The position numbers and the translations under genes are program-made. Below, piece by piece: positions 1 through 8,395 of a DNA stretch of 64,000 nt; the first letter of the stretch is position 1, and each line of letters begins with the position of its first letter. Location of the stretch: the NCBI RefSeq assembly GCF_000341105.1, contig NZ_ANBB01000056.1, forward strand, positions 1 to 64,000. Direction: 5' to 3'. Under the pieces are notes generated by a model that worked only from the letters and a program-made list of their open reading frames with translations, made no database searches and was not told the origin of the DNA. Source of the stretch: Nocardiopsis potens DSM 45234 (lineage in GTDB: Bacteria > Actinomycetota > Actinomycetes > Streptosporangiales > Streptosporangiaceae).

Positions 1-59
1 GTGCGACGGTTTCAAGGGCGGCCGGCAACGGCGCCCGGGCGACACGGGCACGGCGAACC

Positions 60-330
60 CGCCCCCGCCCTGCTCTGCCGCACCCGACCGACCGGCCGGT
101 CCCCACCCGCCGCCTTCGCTGCTGGCTTGAACCCTCACCCCGTGGGGCCCGACACTCGAGCGACCACCTGCACCCCGCCCCTGCCTACGCCGTCGCTGCC
201 CGTCTTGACCTTCGCTCCGCGAGGCGCCGCGCCCAACCGACCGGCCGGTCCCCGCTGCTGCCCTCGCTGCCCGCCTGAGCCCCCGCCCCGTGAGGCGCCG
301 CACCCGACCGACCGGCCCTCTCCTGTCCTC
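60..330. repeat. Array 1 of ~75-bp GC-rich intergenic repeat
   Basis: No gene is supported in 1-424. The stretch holds about four degenerate copies of a 70-78 bp unit. Each has a palindromic block (GACCGACCGGCCGGTCCCC at 85-104, a close copy at 233-253, a partial copy at 303-318) followed by a CGCCGCC-type tract, a TTGAACC/TTGACCTTC segment and a GTGAGGCGCCGC-type block. A weakly preserved copy lies near 150-170. The same unit recurs at 13620-14000 in the opposite orientation and at 14530-14715 in this orientation. The left edge is cut by the window start. Confidence 0.7.
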
Positions 331-424
331 TGGTGTGCGGGGTTTCAGCAGGCGCTGGAAACCACCGCCGGTTGAGACGGCAACGACGTCGAGGTCAACG
401 CGGGGACGGGGACGGGCGCGGGGG

Positions 425-832
425 TCAGCGGGCGGCGTCGAGGGCGGGGAAGACGTACTCGCTCAGCAGCGGGGCGAGGACGGCGTCGAGGCCGGTGTCG
501 CCGGGAGCGATCCAGCGGGATTCGGCGATCTCCCGAGCGGGGGCGGGGGCCCGGGTCAGGGGCGCGGTGAAGACGGTGGCGGTGACGCCGGTGTCCGGCT
601 CGTTGGCGGCCGGTCCGGACCAGGAGCCGAGCGGGGACAGGTCGCCGAGGGCCAGCTCGACGCCGATCTCCTCGCGGACCTCGCGGACCGCCGCCTCGGC
701 GGGGGTCTCGCCGGGTTCGAGCTTGCCGCCGGGGAGCATGAAGGCGTCCGTGCCGCGCTTGCGCACGGTCAGCACCCGGGATCGGTCGTCTTCGAAGCAG
801 ACGGCCGCGACGTGGAGCATGGTTCGAGGCAT
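425..832 (-). CDS. NUDIX hydrolase
   Basis: A 135-residue protein with a complete Nudix box at residues 36-58 (G-x5-E-x7-REVREEIGV), the metal-binding motif that hydrolyses nucleoside diphosphates linked to another group. The N-terminal beta-strands precede the box as in MutT-like proteins. The ATG at 832 is chosen because the family fold starts there; the open frame runs 32 residues further upstream, but that part is Pro/Arg-rich and overlaps the next gene. The substrate cannot be told from sequence. It lies 34 bp downstream of the ArsR-type regulator gene on the same strand and may be co-transcribed with it. Confidence 0.85.
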   Translation of the reverse strand: MPRTMLHVAAVCFEDDRSRVLTVRKRGTDAFMLPGGKLEPGETPAEAAVREVREEIGVELALGDLSPLGSWSGPAANEPDTGVTATVFTAPLTRAPAPAREIAESRWIAPGDTGLDAVLAPLLSEYVFPALDAAR

Positions 833-866
833 GGCCTCCACGGTAGCGCCGGCGGCGGGCCGCCGG

Positions 867-1592
867 TCAGCCCCGGGCGGCGGCCAGCACCTCCTCGGGG
901 AGTCCCAGGCGGGCGCGGAAGGCCGCATGCCCGTCCCCGGTGACCGCGACGGCGCGGGTCGGGCCCGGGCGGACCACCCACCCCGCGGCGAAGGCGTGCG
1001 AGCACAGCGCGGCGCCGAGCGCCCCGGCCAGGTGCGGGCGGCGCTCGGTCCAGTCCAGGCAGGACAGCAGGGCCGGCCGCCGGGACCGCCGCGGCAGGTC
1101 GATGCCCAGGTCGGCGAACCATGCGGCGCCGGAGTCGGTCAGCGCGGGGCCGCGCTCGGCGTCGACCAGGCCGCGGTCGCGCATGGCGTCGGCGATGGCG
1201 ACGCCGAGCGCCCCGGCCAGGTGGTCGTAGCAGGTGCGGGCGCGGGACAACGCGCCGCTCCGGCGCACCGCGGACAGCGAACGGCGCTGCGGCCGGTCGC
1301 CGGGGGCCAGCGCGGACAGCGCCTCGATCACCTCGGCGACCCGCGGCGAGGCCAGGCTCAGGTAGCGGTGCCGGCCCTGCCGGACCTCGCGCAGCAGCCC
1401 GCCGCCGACCAGCGCCGTCAGGTGCTCGCTCGCGGTGGACCGCGCCACCCCCGCGTGGCCGGCCAGCTCGGCGGCGGTCCACGCCCTGCCGTCCAGCAGC
1501 GCCAGGCAGAACGCGGCCCGGGTGCCGTCCGCGAGCAGCGCCGCCACCCTGGCCAGGTCGGGTCCCCCGCCGGGGTCGGTTCGGTGGTTCAC
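867..1592 (-). CDS. ArsR-family winged-helix transcriptional regulator
   Basis: A 241-residue protein with an ArsR-type winged helix at about residues 10-95 (recognition helix around GVARSTASEHLTAL), followed by an extra ~140-residue domain. No metal-binding CxC/DxH pattern of classic ArsR/SmtB sensors is seen, so it probably senses something else (inference). It starts at GTG; a -10-like TAGCGT sits only 6 nt before the GTG with no Shine-Dalgarno, which suggests a leaderless transcript. A perfect 22-bp palindrome (1614-1635) covers the expected -35 region, so autorepression and control of the divergent gene at 1658 are likely. Confidence 0.85.
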   Translation of the reverse strand: MNHRTDPGGGPDLARVAALLADGTRAAFCLALLDGRAWTAAELAGHAGVARSTASEHLTALVGGGLLREVRQGRHRYLSLASPRVAEVIEALSALAPGDRPQRRSLSAVRRSGALSRARTCYDHLAGALGVAIADAMRDRGLVDAERGPALTDSGAAWFADLGIDLPRRSRRPALLSCLDWTERRPHLAGALGAALCSHAFAAGWVVRPGPTRAVAVTGDGHAAFRARLGLPEEVLAAARG

Positions 1593-1613
1593 GATCCCAC
1601 GCTAGCCCGGCCG

Positions 1614-1635
1614 CGGTTCGGCGGCCGCCGAACCG
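1614..1635. promoter_or_regulatory. 22-bp perfect palindrome, candidate ArsR operator
   Basis: The half-site is CGGTTCGGCGG followed directly by its reverse complement, with no mismatch. It lies in the 65-bp space between the divergent ArsR-type gene and the flavin-reductase-like gene, about 9-30 bp upstream of the regulator's presumed -10. Position and symmetry fit a dimeric winged-helix repressor (inference). Confidence 0.6.
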
Positions 1636-1657
1636 TCGGGCCGCCAGGCTCGGAGGC

Positions 1658-2278
1658 ATGGAGCACCTCACCGTGGAACCGCGGATCCTCTACTTCGGAA
1701 CGCCGGTCGCCCTGCTGACCACCGAGAACCCCGACGGCTCGGCCAACCTCGCCCCGATCTCCTCGGCCTGGGCGCTGGGCCGGACCGTCGTGCTGGGCCT
1801 GGGGCGGACGGGGCAGAGCGCGGCCAACCTCGCCGAGCGCCCGGAGCTGGTGGTCAGCCTCCCCTCCCCCGACATGTGGCGGGCGGTGGAGGACATGGCG
1901 ATGCTGACCGGCCGCGACCCGGTGCCGGAGGGGCACCCGCCCGGGTTCCGCCACGAGCCGGACAAGTTCGCCGCCTCCGGGCTGTCCCCCGAGCCCTCCG
2001 CCGACGTCCGCCCGCCGCGGGTCGCCGGGTGCCCGCTCCAGCTGGAGGCGTGGGTGGCCCGCATCCACCCGGACGCCTCCGGCATGTTCGCGATCGTGGA
2101 GACGTCGGTCGCCCGGGTGCACGCCGCGCCGCACATCGTGGTGCCCGGCACCCAGCACATCGACCCGTCGGCGTGGAGCCCCCTCGTCTACAACTTCCGG
2201 CACTACTTCGGCCTCGGCCCCGAGCTCGGCCGGTCCCGCCGGAGCGAGACCCCGGACCGTGCCCCTGCGGGGGTCTGA
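1658..2278 (+). CDS. Flavin reductase-like (split-barrel FMN-binding) protein
   Basis: A 206-residue protein opening with a pattern typical of flavin-reductase-like split-barrel proteins: residues 8-35 run through a YFGTPVALLTTENPDGSANL segment and then PISSAW, the usual flavin-contact strand and loop. Such proteins bind FMN and often reduce flavin or act as small-molecule oxidoreductases. The ATG follows GGAGG at very short spacing. The gene diverges from the ArsR regulator over the 1614-1635 palindrome and is the obvious target. The catalytic role is inferred from family resemblance only. Confidence 0.75.
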   Translation: MEHLTVEPRILYFGTPVALLTTENPDGSANLAPISSAWALGRTVVLGLGRTGQSAANLAERPELVVSLPSPDMWRAVEDMAMLTGRDPVPEGHPPGFRHEPDKFAASGLSPEPSADVRPPRVAGCPLQLEAWVARIHPDASGMFAIVETSVARVHAAPHIVVPGTQHIDPSAWSPLVYNFRHYFGLGPELGRSRRSETPDRAPAGV

Positions 2279-2385
2279 GCCCGCTCACGGGCTCCGCGCC
2301 GGGACCGGCGCCCGAGGGCCGCTCCCCGCCCGCGGAGGGCGGGCCGGGAGGGCGGCCGTGAAGAGAAGAAGCGAGGAGGAGAGCG

Positions 2386-3276
2386 ATGGACCGCTTCGCG
2401 GAGTTCCGGGCGCTGCACCGCCCCGGGGACCCGTTCGTACTGCCCAACGCCTGGGACCTGGCCTCCGCCGCGGCGCTGGCCGCGGCCGGGTTCCGCGCGA
2501 TCGGGACGACCAGCCTGGGTGTGGCCGCCGCGGCGGGCAAACCGGACGCGGAGGGCGCCACCCGGGCGGAGACCGTCCGGTTGGCGCGCGGGATGGCCCG
2601 GTTGGACGCGCTGGTCACCGTGGACGTGGAGGGCGGTTTCGGGGAGGGCCCGGAGGGCGTCGGGGCGCTCGCCGCCGAACTGGCGGCCGCGGGCGCCGCG
2701 GGGATCAACCTGGAGGACGGGCGCGGTACCGGCCTCGCCGACCCCGCCGAGCAGTGCGCCCTGATCCGGGCGGCGAAGGAGGCCGCCCCGGCGCTCTTCG
2801 TCAACGCGCGGACCGACACGCACTGGCTGCCCGGCGCCGGGCACGCGGAGCAGACCCTGGACCGGGCGCTGGCCTACCGGGACGCCGGGGCGGACGGCCT
2901 GTTCGTCCCCGGCCTGCCCGGCGCGGCCGGCGTCGGGGCGCTGGCCGGCCGCGTCGGCCTGCCGCTCAACGTGCTCCACCGGCCGGGAGGCCCTTCGCTG
3001 CGCGCGCTGGCCGAGGCCGGGGCGGCCCGGGTGAGCAGCGGGTCGCTGCCGTTCCGCGCCGCGATCGGCGCGGCGGTGCGCGCCGCCCGCGGGATCGCCG
3101 CGGACGGGCCCGTCCCGGACGGCCCGCCGCCGTCCTACGCCGAGGCCCAGGCGCTCGCCGGGCTCTACCGGGACGGCCCGGAGGCGGCTCGGGGCCGGGC
3201 CGGAGGCGGACGTTGGGGACCGGTCCGGGACCGGGCCGGGGGCGGCGGCCCCGGCTCGGGGATAGTGGGGTCATGA
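2386..3276 (+). CDS. Isocitrate lyase/PEP mutase superfamily protein
   Basis: A 296-residue TIM-barrel enzyme of the ICL/PEP-mutase superfamily. Visible family segments are the N-terminal LPNAWDLASA (residues 18-27), GTTSLG near 40, the metal-binding strand VTVDVEGGFG near 82, INLEDG near 107 and FVNARTD near 138. These enzymes cleave or form C-C or P-C bonds on oxalate-like substrates. The KKCGH-type catalytic loop of true isocitrate and methylisocitrate lyases is not seen, so substrate assignment is open; many actinobacterial homologues are uncharacterised. A GAGGAG Shine-Dalgarno precedes the ATG. The stop overlaps the next start (ATGA), indicating translational coupling to the creatininase-like gene. 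Confidence 0.85.
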   Translation: MDRFAEFRALHRPGDPFVLPNAWDLASAAALAAAGFRAIGTTSLGVAAAAGKPDAEGATRAETVRLARGMARLDALVTVDVEGGFGEGPEGVGALAAELAAAGAAGINLEDGRGTGLADPAEQCALIRAAKEAAPALFVNARTDTHWLPGAGHAEQTLDRALAYRDAGADGLFVPGLPGAAGVGALAGRVGLPLNVLHRPGGPSLRALAEAGAARVSSGSLPFRAAIGAAVRAARGIAADGPVPDGPPPSYAEAQALAGLYRDGPEAARGRAGGGRWGPVRDRAGGGGPGSGIVGS

Positions 3277-3971
3277 TCGATCTGCCGACCTTTACGACCG
3301 TGGAGGAGCGCGACCGGGGAGCGGACGTGGCTCTGCTGCCGGTGGGGAGCTTCGAGCAGCACGGGCCGCACCTGCCGTCGACGACCGACACCGTGGTCGC
3401 GTGCACGATCGCGCGCGGGATCGCCGCCGAGCACCCGGTCCTGCTGCTGCCGCCGGTGGCGATCTCCTGCTCGCACGAGCACGAGGCGTGGCCGGGCACC
3501 GTGAGCATCTCGGCGGCGACCCTGTACGCGGTGGTGCGGGACGTCGCCGCGTCGCTGCGCCGGTCGGGCGTGCCGCGGCTGGTCCTGGTCAACGGGCACG
3601 GCGGCAACCACGTGCTGGGCAACGCGGTGCAGGAGTCCGGCGGCGGCATGGCGCTGTTCCCGGCCGAGGCGGACTGGGAGGACGCGCGCGCCGCGGCCGG
3701 GCTGGAGACCCCGGCCCAGGGCGACATGCACGCGGGCGAGCTGGAGACCTCGATCCTGCTGCACGTCCGCCCCGAGCTGGTGCGGCCCGGGTACGCCTCG
3801 GCCGACCACACCGCCGACGACCGCAGGCACATGCCCACCCTGGGCCTGCGCGCCTACACCGAGAGCGGCGTCGTCGGCCGCCCCTCCCTGGCCTCCGCGG
3901 AGAAGGGCCGGGCCGTCCTCGCCCACCTGACCGGGGCGTTCGGCCCGCACCTGGCCGCGCTGGGCGGCTGA
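3273..3971 (+). CDS. Creatininase family amidohydrolase
   Basis: A 232-residue protein with the metal-ligand motifs of the creatininase family: GSFEQHGPHLP then TTD near residues 27-41, NGHGGN near 110, and HAGELETS near 156. Family members hydrolyse cyclic amides or process peptides (creatinine amidohydrolase, the mycofactocin peptidase MftE, FAPy deformylase). Mycofactocin genes are absent nearby, so MftE is not supported. The ATG overlaps the preceding stop by 4 bp, pairing it with the PEP-mutase-like enzyme. A FAPy-type amide hydrolase role is conceivable given the GTP-derived operon a few kilobases away, but that is speculation. Confidence 0.85.
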   Translation: MIDLPTFTTVEERDRGADVALLPVGSFEQHGPHLPSTTDTVVACTIARGIAAEHPVLLLPPVAISCSHEHEAWPGTVSISAATLYAVVRDVAASLRRSGVPRLVLVNGHGGNHVLGNAVQESGGGMALFPAEADWEDARAAAGLETPAQGDMHAGELETSILLHVRPELVRPGYASADHTADDRRHMPTLGLRAYTESGVVGRPSLASAEKGRAVLAHLTGAFGPHLAALGG

Positions 3972-4329
3972 CCGGACACCGGGCACGCGGCCGGACGGCC
4001 GGGGTTCCCGCCCGCCTCCTCGTCTCCGCCGACAGGCCGGCGGAACCGGGCGGCCGTCCGCGTCCCCGATGGCCGTCGGCAGGGACGCCCTGCCCCGCCT
4101 CGCCCGCCCCGGGCCGATCCGTGCCGGTGGGGCACCGGGCCGGGCGGGGCCGCCGCCCCTGCCCGGTTCCGGACCGAGCGCACGGCGGCCGACCCCGCCT
4201 CGTCCGGGTCGGCGGGCCGCCGGTCCGCCGGGAGCGCGGACCGGCCCCGTGCCCCGTCCCCGGCGGCCGCGGAGCGGGGAGGGCGGCCCCGGGGGTCCTC
4301 GGGGCCGCGTCCTCCCCGCCCAACGCAGG
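3972..4329. other. Intergenic 358 bp, no gene
   Basis: The stretch separates the end of the creatininase-like gene from the convergent ABM monooxygenase gene. It is very G+C rich with short inverted repeats (for example CCGCCCGCCTC near 4010 and GGCCGCCG near 4200), but I see no single clean terminator, RNA or coding segment. Confidence 0.4.
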
Positions 4330-4623
4330 TCAGTCGAAAGGCGGCCCGGAGGCGGAGATCTCGTGCTTGAGCACCTGGTCCTTCTCGATGGCCACGGCCC
4401 CCTCCGGCACCGGTGCGGTGGCGCGCCAGTACTCCAGCGCCTCCGCCGTCTCGAAGTGCTCGAAGATGTTCACCCGGGCCGGGTCCACCGGGTCGGGCGA
4501 GATCGCCATGTCGAGGCAGCCCGGCGCGTTGCGGGCCGCCTCGATGGTGCCGCGATGCTCCTCGACGAACCGCTCCCTGTCCCGCGGATCCACGTACACC
4601 CTTCCAGCGACGATCACCGGCAA
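4330..4623 (-). CDS. Antibiotic biosynthesis monooxygenase (ABM) domain protein
   Basis: A 97-residue ferredoxin-like-fold protein with the ABM pattern: beta-strand MPVIVAGRVYVDPRDRERF, then an APGCLDMAISPD turn and a NIFEHFETAEALEYWR segment. These small dimers act as monooxygenases or heme/quinone-handling proteins. The start is TTG at 4621-4623, supported by an AAGGAGGAG Shine-Dalgarno 4-5 nt upstream. The preceding gene's TGA (4614-4616) overlaps its first ten bases, so it is translationally coupled to the membrane protein upstream. Substrate unknown. Confidence 0.8.
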   Translation of the reverse strand: MPVIVAGRVYVDPRDRERFVEEHRGTIEAARNAPGCLDMAISPDPVDPARVNIFEHFETAEALEYWRATAPVPEGAVAIEKDQVLKHEISASGPPFD

Positions 4624-5894
4624 GGCTCTCCTCCTTCTCGGTCGGTACGGGCACCGGTCGGCGCGTCGTGCGCCACCGGTACCGACCGGCGCGGCCCGGA
4701 GAACTCATCGGAACCCGGGCCCGGAACCTCCCCGGGGGCGTCCGGACCGGCGGGGCGGCCGGGCGCTCTCCCCGGTCGGCGGCGGAACAGCAGGACCGCG
4801 GCGCCGGGGAGGCTCGCGGCGAGGGCGAGGGCGCCGTAGGCCACCGATGCGGCCAGGCCCTGCTCGGCGGTGAGGCCTGCGGCGGCGAACGCCGCCGCGG
4901 AGGCGGCCTCCCGCGGGCCCCAGCCGGCCGCGTTCACCGGGACGCCCATCACCAGCAGGGCGAAGAGCGCCAGCGGGACCAGCAGGGACGGCGGGGCGGC
5001 GGCCCCTGCGGTGTGCGCCGCGACCGCGAACAGGGCGACGTGTCCGGCCAGCACCGCCGCGGACAGCAGCAGCACGCCCGGCCAGGCCCTCCGGGACAGC
5101 AGCCCGCCGCGCAGGTCCGCGGCGAAGGCGGCCGCCGCGCACCGCACCCGGTGGCCGCCCCGCCCCCACCGGGCCCAGGCGGCGAACGCACCCGCGGCGG
5201 CGGCCGCGACCGCGGCCCACACCGCCGCCTGCGGCCCGGGTAACGGCGGACGCCCCGCCGCCGCCCAGGCGGGCGGGGCGAGGAGCAGCACGGCGGCGCC
5301 GACCGCGACCAGCACGGCCTGGCCCGCGCTGCGCTCCAGGACGACCGCGCGCACGCCCCGGCCGACGTCGCCGGCGCGGCGCCCGTGGGCCACCCCGCGA
5401 TGCACGTCGCCGAGGACGCCGCCGGGCAGCACCGCGTTGAGGAAGAGGGCGCGGTAGTAGTCGGCGAGGGCGGCGGCCGGGGGCAGCCGCAGCCCCACCC
5501 CGTGCGCGACGATCCGCCACCGCCAGGCGCTCAGCACCGTGGTGGCCAGCCCGATCCCCAGCGCCGCGGCGAGCGCGCGGCCGTCGATCGCGAGCAGCGC
5601 GGCGGCGAACGCGTCCGCGCTGAACCACCAGGCCAGGGCCGCGAGGACGGCCAGCCCGCCCAAGGCCCTCCCCCACGGCCCCGCCGCCCACGCCGCCGCG
5701 GAGCGGAGCGCCCCGCCGTGCGGCCGACCGCGCGTCGCGGAGGCCTCCGGGGGCGCGGGGAGCGGGGGCGCCGAGGCATGGCGGCGGTCCGCACCACCGC
5801 GCGGAGCAGGGCGGACAGCGGCCGTCCGCCCCGGCGCACCGCCCCGTTCGGCCACTCCCGGCCGCCGGACCGGCGCCGACCGCTCGTGCTGCAT
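4614..5894 (-). CDS. Lysylphosphatidylglycerol synthase TM / flippase-like membrane protein
   Basis: A 426-residue polytopic protein with about eight hydrophobic segments. Signature stretches of the LPG-synthase TM (UPF0104, flippase-like) family are SAWRWRIVAHGVGLRLPP, then FLNAVLPGGVLGDVHRG near residue 170, and NAAGWGPREA near 345. Family members are thought to move lipid-linked molecules across the membrane. The ATG at 5894 has a GGGGGGAG Shine-Dalgarno; a longer reading frame upstream is not supported. The N-terminal ~60 residues are Arg/Pro/Ala-rich and cytoplasmic. It lies 490 bp downstream of the seven-gene operon on the same strand, so export of that operon's product is possible but unproven. 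Confidence 0.8.
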   Translation of the reverse strand: MQHERSAPVRRPGVAERGGAPGRTAAVRPAPRGGADRRHASAPPLPAPPEASATRGRPHGGALRSAAAWAAGPWGRALGGLAVLAALAWWFSADAFAAALLAIDGRALAAALGIGLATTVLSAWRWRIVAHGVGLRLPPAAALADYYRALFLNAVLPGGVLGDVHRGVAHGRRAGDVGRGVRAVVLERSAGQAVLVAVGAAVLLLAPPAWAAAGRPPLPGPQAAVWAAVAAAAAGAFAAWARWGRGGHRVRCAAAAFAADLRGGLLSRRAWPGVLLLSAAVLAGHVALFAVAAHTAGAAAPPSLLVPLALFALLVMGVPVNAAGWGPREAASAAAFAAAGLTAEQGLAASVAYGALALAASLPGAAVLLFRRRPGRAPGRPAGPDAPGEVPGPGSDEFSGPRRSVPVAHDAPTGARTDREGGEPCR

Positions 5895-6383
5895 GGCTCC
5901 CCCCTTGCATTCCTCCCCGATCGGCCGGCGGAGCACCGCCGACCCGCTGCCTACGATCTTCACCGCGCGGGGGCGCCCCCGGCGAAGAAATTCCCCACCC
6001 TGTGGACAACTCCGCCGACCGCACCCCGCCCGCCGGCGCGCCCAGAGAGGTCCCGGGCCCTTGTCTCCTCCCTCCCCTGCCGGTGCGGCCCCGCGAAGCC
6101 CCCGCCCGGCGGCCCGGACAGGCGGAGCGACCTGCACCGCAGACCGCCAGACGGGAGAGGAAGGCCGCCCCTCTCCCGCGTCCGGCGAGCAGCCTTGAAC
6201 ACCCGCCTCTTCGGAACCGGCAGGCCGGACCACTCCCCACCACGACCAGAGGCCCTTCCCCCCTCTCCCGGATCGGCCCCGCGAAACGGCCCGCCCCGCG
6301 ACCCGGGCAAGGGAAACGGCCGGGGCGGCACCGGGCGGCCCGCCGTCGCCACGGGCCGGTTCCGGTGCCGGGTGGGCGGGGCA
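5895..6383. other. Intergenic 489 bp, no gene
   Basis: The stretch separates the methyltransferase stop from the flippase-like gene. A -10-like TAGGCA on the minus strand near 5950 could serve the flippase-like gene. The rest is GC-rich with short CCTCTCCCG-type repetitions (near 6175 and 6262). No RNA or coding signal is recognised. Confidence 0.35.
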
Positions 6384-7226
6384 TCAGGGCGGTTCCGGTG
6401 GGAGGGCGAGCAGGTCGGTGTGGTGGACGGCGGCGTGCAGCAGGCCCGATTCGGACTGGGCGGTCCGGCGGGCCAGGTAGGGGGCGGCGGCGACGGCCAG
6501 TCCGGGGGTCTGCTCGACGGCCGCGGCGACCCAGCCGTGCAGCCAGGTCCGGAGCAGTTCCGGGCGGTCCGGGCCGAGCCGCCACGGGCTGGGGCGGAGC
6601 AGCACCTCGGCGCCGCGCTCCCGGAAGGCGCGGGCGGCGGCGCCGGGGGCGTCCGGGCCGAGGGGGCGGCGTCCGCCGACGGCCCGCCGCTGGTGCGCGT
6701 TGAAGGCCGCCCGGACCTCCGCGTCGAGCGGGTCGGCCGGGTCGAGTTCCACCCGGCCGGCCACCGACAGCGTGATCAGCGCGGCGCACCCGGCCCCGGC
6801 GCACGCCCCGGCCAGCCCCGCGACCTCTTCCCCCGTCAGCAGGTCGAGCAGGGCTGAGGCCGTGACCAGCCCGGCGCCGGCGAGGTCCGGTGCGCCCAGC
6901 GCGGCCAGGTCTGCCTCGCGCACCTCCACCCCGACCGCCGCCCCGCCGTCCGCCTGCGGCGGCGCGGCCGCCGCCGCGCGGGCGAGCAGGGCGGGGTCCC
7001 GGTCGTAGAGCACCCAGTGCTGCGGCCCCGGCAGCCGGCCGGCCAGCCACCGCGCCATCGCGCCGGTACCGGCCCCCAGGTCCCGGACGAGCAGCGGCCC
7101 TGGCGCCCGCGCGGCGAGCCGGTCCCGCACCACCGCCGCCAGCTCGGCGGAGCGGGCCTCCGCGTCGGCCGGCTCGCGCAGCGCCAGCCAGTCCGGGGCG
7201 TAGCCGGAGGGGTCCGGGCCGTTCAT
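6384..7226 (-). CDS. Class I SAM-dependent methyltransferase
   Basis: A 280-residue protein with a Rossmann motif I (VRDLGAGTGAMARWLAG near residue 47), an acidic motif II (VLYDRDPALLARA near 75) and a motif near EVREADLAAL. It probably methylates the product of the operon; the acceptor is unknown. The ATG at 7226 overlaps the glycosyltransferase stop by 4 bp (ATGA). It is the last of seven tightly linked genes. The middle (DLLTGEEVAGLAGACAGAGCAALITLSVAGRVEL) resembles small-molecule methyltransferases rather than rRNA enzymes (inference). Confidence 0.85.
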   Translation of the reverse strand: MNGPDPSGYAPDWLALREPADAEARSAELAAVVRDRLAARAPGPLLVRDLGAGTGAMARWLAGRLPGPQHWVLYDRDPALLARAAAAAPPQADGGAAVGVEVREADLAALGAPDLAGAGLVTASALLDLLTGEEVAGLAGACAGAGCAALITLSVAGRVELDPADPLDAEVRAAFNAHQRRAVGGRRPLGPDAPGAAARAFRERGAEVLLRPSPWRLGPDRPELLRTWLHGWVAAAVEQTPGLAVAAAPYLARRTAQSESGLLHAAVHHTDLLALPPEPP

Positions 7227-8395
7227 CGCGGGCCCTCCCCGCGCAGCGGTGCGGCGGCGACGGCGTCCAGCACCGCCGACATCGCGGCCGCGCTCTCCGG
7301 CCAGGCGCCGAGTTCCGGTGCGCGGAGGCGGGCCGCGCGGCGCAGCCGGCGCCGCAGGGCGGGGTCGGTGAGCCAGCTGCGGAGCGCCGCGGCGAGCGCC
7401 GGGGCGTCGCCGGGCGGCACCAGGAGCCCCGGCACGTCCCCGCCCGGGGCGCGGCCGATGGTCTCCGGGAGCGCGCCCGACGCCGCGGCCAGCACCGGGA
7501 TGCCGCGCGCCAGCGCTTCGGCGGCCGCCATGCCGAAGGTCTCCGCCCTGGACGGCAGCACCACCAGGTCCGCGGCGGCATAGGCGGCCTCCAGGTCGGC
7601 GCCGGCCAGCGGCCCGGTCAGGCGCACCCTGCCGCCCAGCCCGTGCCGGGCGGCCGCCCCGAGGACCTCCTCGGCGAACTCCGGGGCGCGCTCCGACGGG
7701 CCGGCGCAGCGGCACTCCCAGGGCAGGTCGGCGACGGCGGCGAGCGCCTCGACCAGCAGGTCGTGCCCCTTGCGCGGGGTGATCGAGGCGACGCAGAGCA
7801 GCCCGGAGGCCCCGTCGGCGCCGGGGGCGGGCGGGGCCGGGTCGGTGCCCGGCGGGACGACGTGCACCCGGTCGGCGGGCAGGCGGTACCGCGCGGCCAG
7901 TTCCCGGCCGGCCCACGGCCCGGTCGCCACCACGGCGGCCGCCGCCCGCAGCACCTCCCGCTCGCCGGCCTCCAGGTCCGCGGCGGCCGCGGGCGCCAGG
8001 CCCGTCTCGTCGGCCAGCGGCAGGTGCACCAGGACCGCGATGCGCAGCCGGTCCGCCTCCGGGACCACGGCGTCCGGCGCGGCGCAGGCGAGCAGCCCGT
8101 CGGCGAGCACCACGGAGCCGTCCGGACAGGCGGCGAGGGCGCGGGCCAGCTCAGCCCGGTCCGCCGGGTCCGGGTCCGGCCACTCCCCCGGGACCCGGTG
8201 CTCGCGGACCGGCCGCCCCGCCTCGGCCAGCCCCCGGATGATCCGCCGGTCGTAGCGGTCTCCCCCGCTCAGCGCGGCGGGATCGTCCGGACCGGTGGGC
8301 AGCACCACGGCGACCTGCCCGGCCGGCCCGGCCGGCGCGGCCCCCGGCGCCGGGCGCGGGGGCCCGCCGCCCGCCGGGGCCCGGGGCGGGGTCAC
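7223..8395 (-). CDS. GT4-type glycosyltransferase
   Basis: A 390-residue GT-B glycosyltransferase. The C-terminal half shows the GT4 donor-binding pattern: [19 protein letters not shown] near residue 200, [40 protein letters not shown] near 255-300 (the E-x7-E-type motif), then [12 protein letters not shown]. The N-terminal ~25 residues are Pro/Ala-rich. It is expected to transfer a sugar from a nucleotide donor in the cytoplasm; acceptor unknown. The GTG start overlaps the PTPS-like stop (GTGA) and its own stop overlaps the methyltransferase start, so it is embedded in the operon. Confidence 0.88.
   Translation of the reverse strand: MTPPRAPAGGGPPRPAPGAAPAGPAGQVAVVLPTGPDDPAALSGGDRYDRRIIRGLAEAGRPVREHRVPGEWPDPDPADRAELARALAACPDGSVVLADGLLACAAPDAVVPEADRLRIAVLVHLPLADETGLAPAAAADLEAGEREVLRAAAAVVATGPWAGRELAARYRLPADRVHVVPPGTDPAPPAPGADGASGLLCVASITPRKGHDLLVEALAAVADLPWECRCAGPSERAPEFAEEVLGAAARHGLGGRVRLTGPLAGADLEAAYAAADLVVLPSRAETFGMAAAEALARGIPVLAAASGALPETIGRAPGGDVPGLLVPPGDAPALAAALRSWLTDPALRRRLRRAARLRAPELGAWPESAAAMSAVLDAVAAAPLRGEGPR

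Noticed and set aside
3273-3971. MftE of the mycofactocin pathway
   Set aside because: The creatininase fold fits, but none of the other mycofactocin genes (precursor, radical SAM, dehydrogenases) is in the window.
4705-7581. Long minus-strand open frame of 958 codons
   Set aside because: It crosses three real genes in other frames and its translation is an Arg/Gly/Pro/Ala shadow without motifs. The 1204-codon plus-strand frame at 6890-10504 is the same kind of artefact.
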